Source: Bacteroidales bacterium
GTDB lineage: Bacteria; Bacteroidota; Bacteroidia; Bacteroidales; JAAUTT01
Assembly (NCBI GenBank): GCA_025361285.1
Contig: JANYAP010000181.1
Span: forward strand, 1 to 33,970
DNA length: 33,970 bases
Direction: 5' to 3'
Below the pieces are notes generated by a model, which was given only the letters and a program-made list of their open reading frames with translations, had not been told where the DNA came from and made no database searches. How positions within the stretch are numbered: position 1 is the stretch's first letter; the number at the start of each line of letters is the position of its first letter. A program made the position numbers and the translations under genes. This document shows, piece by piece, positions 33,352 through 33,970 of the stretch.

Positions 33352-33396
33352 AACCTTATAGTTTAAATGTAAGGTTTAACCATACGGTCAAAAGTA
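33352..33396 (-). promoter_or_regulatory. Candidate promoter and leader dyad for the 33323-27301 operon
   Basis: On the minus strand TACTTTTG (33389-33396) is a perfect TAnnTTTG -7 element, but no good TTTG is at the right distance upstream. Between it and the gene, AACCTTA (33352-33358) and TAAGGTT (33370-33376) form a 7-bp dyad with an 11-nt loop that would lie in the leader RNA. I do not see cobalamin-riboswitch features. Confidence 0.35.
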
Positions 33397-33474
33397 CAAA
33401 ACTTTTTGAATAAGCCTAGCGTTTTATCAAAAAAACCGACTCGTGAGAATGTGTTCATATACTAGTGTTTACAA

Positions 33475-33515
33475 ATAAAAAATCCACAACTATTTTATTA
33501 CAAATAATTGTGGAT
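33475..33515 (-). terminator. Rho-independent terminator of the SiaC gene
   Basis: 33482-33489 (ATCCACAA) pairs with 33508-33515 (TTGTGGAT). Within it TATTT (33491-33495) pairs with AAATA (33502-33506) after one mismatch. On the minus strand the stem is followed by a T-rich run (complement of 33475-33481). It lies 28 nt after the stop codon of the SiaC-type gene. Confidence 0.7.
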
Positions 33516-33542
33516 GGGGAACATATATATTGGTAGGGTGTT

Positions 33543-33923
33543 CTATGCCATTGCTTCTGAGCAAGCAAAAAATGTGAATGGTATTTTTATTTGCGATTCA
33601 AATTCTTTGCCCAATTCAAGTCCATCTTCATCGTCTTCATCGTAAAACCACTTAACATTGGCGGTTTTTATACTGTAATTGTCTTGTACACCGCGTAATA
33701 GACTAAAAAGATATTTCGAACTACTTGTATTAAGGTATTCCAAGCTTATTTCTACTTCCATATTTTGCGAGCTGCAATTGTTAGCCCAAGTTACAATAGG
33801 GTTGTAAAATGCATGAGGATCCTCAATTAACGACCGCCCTTGAATAATAATTTTTCCTTCGGGGTTTAGCTCAACTCTAGGCGAATACTTGGTTTCCTTA
33901 ATAATTACTTGTTCCATTTTCAT
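33543..33923 (-). CDS. siaC: SiaC-family regulatory phosphoprotein (DUF1987)
   Basis: This is a 126-residue soluble protein. ETKYSPRVELNPEGKIIIQGRSLIEDPHAFYNPIVTWANN (10-49) matches the conserved first half of DUF1987. SLEYLNTSSSKYLFSLLRGV contains the Thr/Ser stretch where Pseudomonas SiaC is phosphorylated. SiaC is controlled by a kinase/phosphatase pair (SiaB/SiaA) and acts on a diguanylate cyclase; no such partners are visible here. An in-frame second ATG two codons later (MEQ) is an alternative start. It ends at its own terminator, so it is separate from the exporter operon. Confidence 0.85.
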   Translation of the reverse strand: MKMEQVIIKETKYSPRVELNPEGKIIIQGRSLIEDPHAFYNPIVTWANNCSSQNMEVEISLEYLNTSSSKYLFSLLRGVQDNYSIKTANVKWFYDEDDEDGLELGKEFESQIKIPFTFFACSEAMA

Positions 33924-33970
33924 AACTTTTTATTGTTTCTGGCTTAGGTTACGCATAAAATTTAATTTGG

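Noticed and set aside
33324-33481. Cobalamin riboswitch before the MetH-activation-like gene
   Set aside because: The 219-bp gap is mostly AT-rich with a small dyad and the SiaC terminator; I see no B12-box-like conserved segment.
33930-33970. Possible 3' end of another minus-strand gene at the window edge (12 open codons then TAA)
   Set aside because: Too short to identify or to distinguish from chance; could be the end of a SiaB-like gene, but nothing in it shows this.

Overview
The window looks like a chromosomal segment of a member of the Bacteroidota. Several promoters fit the TTTG / TAnnTTTG pattern of that phylum, starts are preceded by A-rich leaders rather than Shine-Dalgarno boxes, NuoG is of the short type, and a SiaC-family (DUF1987) protein is present. 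A split nuoC/nuoD with nuoEFG present argues against a Bacteroides-type complex I. All assignments rest on reading the sequence and on family knowledge; no search was run.

Layout. 1-195: 3' end of moaC. 264-2243 (-): Kef-type antiporter. 2399-5027 (+): an arsenic cluster, arsR, arsC, a broken hgcA-like gene, and an Acr3 arsenite pump. 5068-5642 (-): a mazEF toxin-antitoxin pair. 5791-7242 (-): peptidase D. 7299-8675 (-): nuoN, displaced from the other nuo genes. 8835-10883 (-): transketolase. 11158-24338 (+): nuoA, B, C, D, E, F, G, H, I, J, K, L, M, with a Fic-family gene between nuoA and nuoB and a small DUF2281-type antitoxin-like gene between nuoD and nuoE. 24395-27292 (+): a hybrid histidine kinase. 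27301-33323 (-): a probable operon with a methionine-synthase-activation-like protein, an HlyD-type adaptor lipoprotein, two ABC ATPases, two ABC-2 permeases and a SemiSWEET. 33543-33923 (-): SiaC/DUF1987 with its own terminator.

How the genes fit together. The 13 clustered nuo genes plus distant nuoN give the full 14-subunit set of a NADH:quinone oxidoreductase. arsR/arsC/acr3 form an arsenate-reduction and arsenite-export module. The minus-strand operon encodes a drug or metabolite exporter of YbhG-F-S-R type in which the two ATPase halves are separate proteins.

Most notable points. First, the reading frame between arsC and acr3 carries the NVWCAAGK cap-helix motif of the mercury-methylation corrinoid protein HgcA. 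It is interrupted by an in-frame TGA and ends at a TAG just where the membrane domain should begin, and no hgcB follows, so it looks like a decaying hgcA inside an arsenic operon. Second, many intergenic gaps hold short degenerate tandem repeats, mostly 7 bp in period, in several sequence families. They run into the 3' ends of genes and supply their stop codons, and one 32-nt stretch is identical at two sites 7 kb apart. Third, the Fic gene inside the nuo cluster and nuoB share an identical 23-nt leader.
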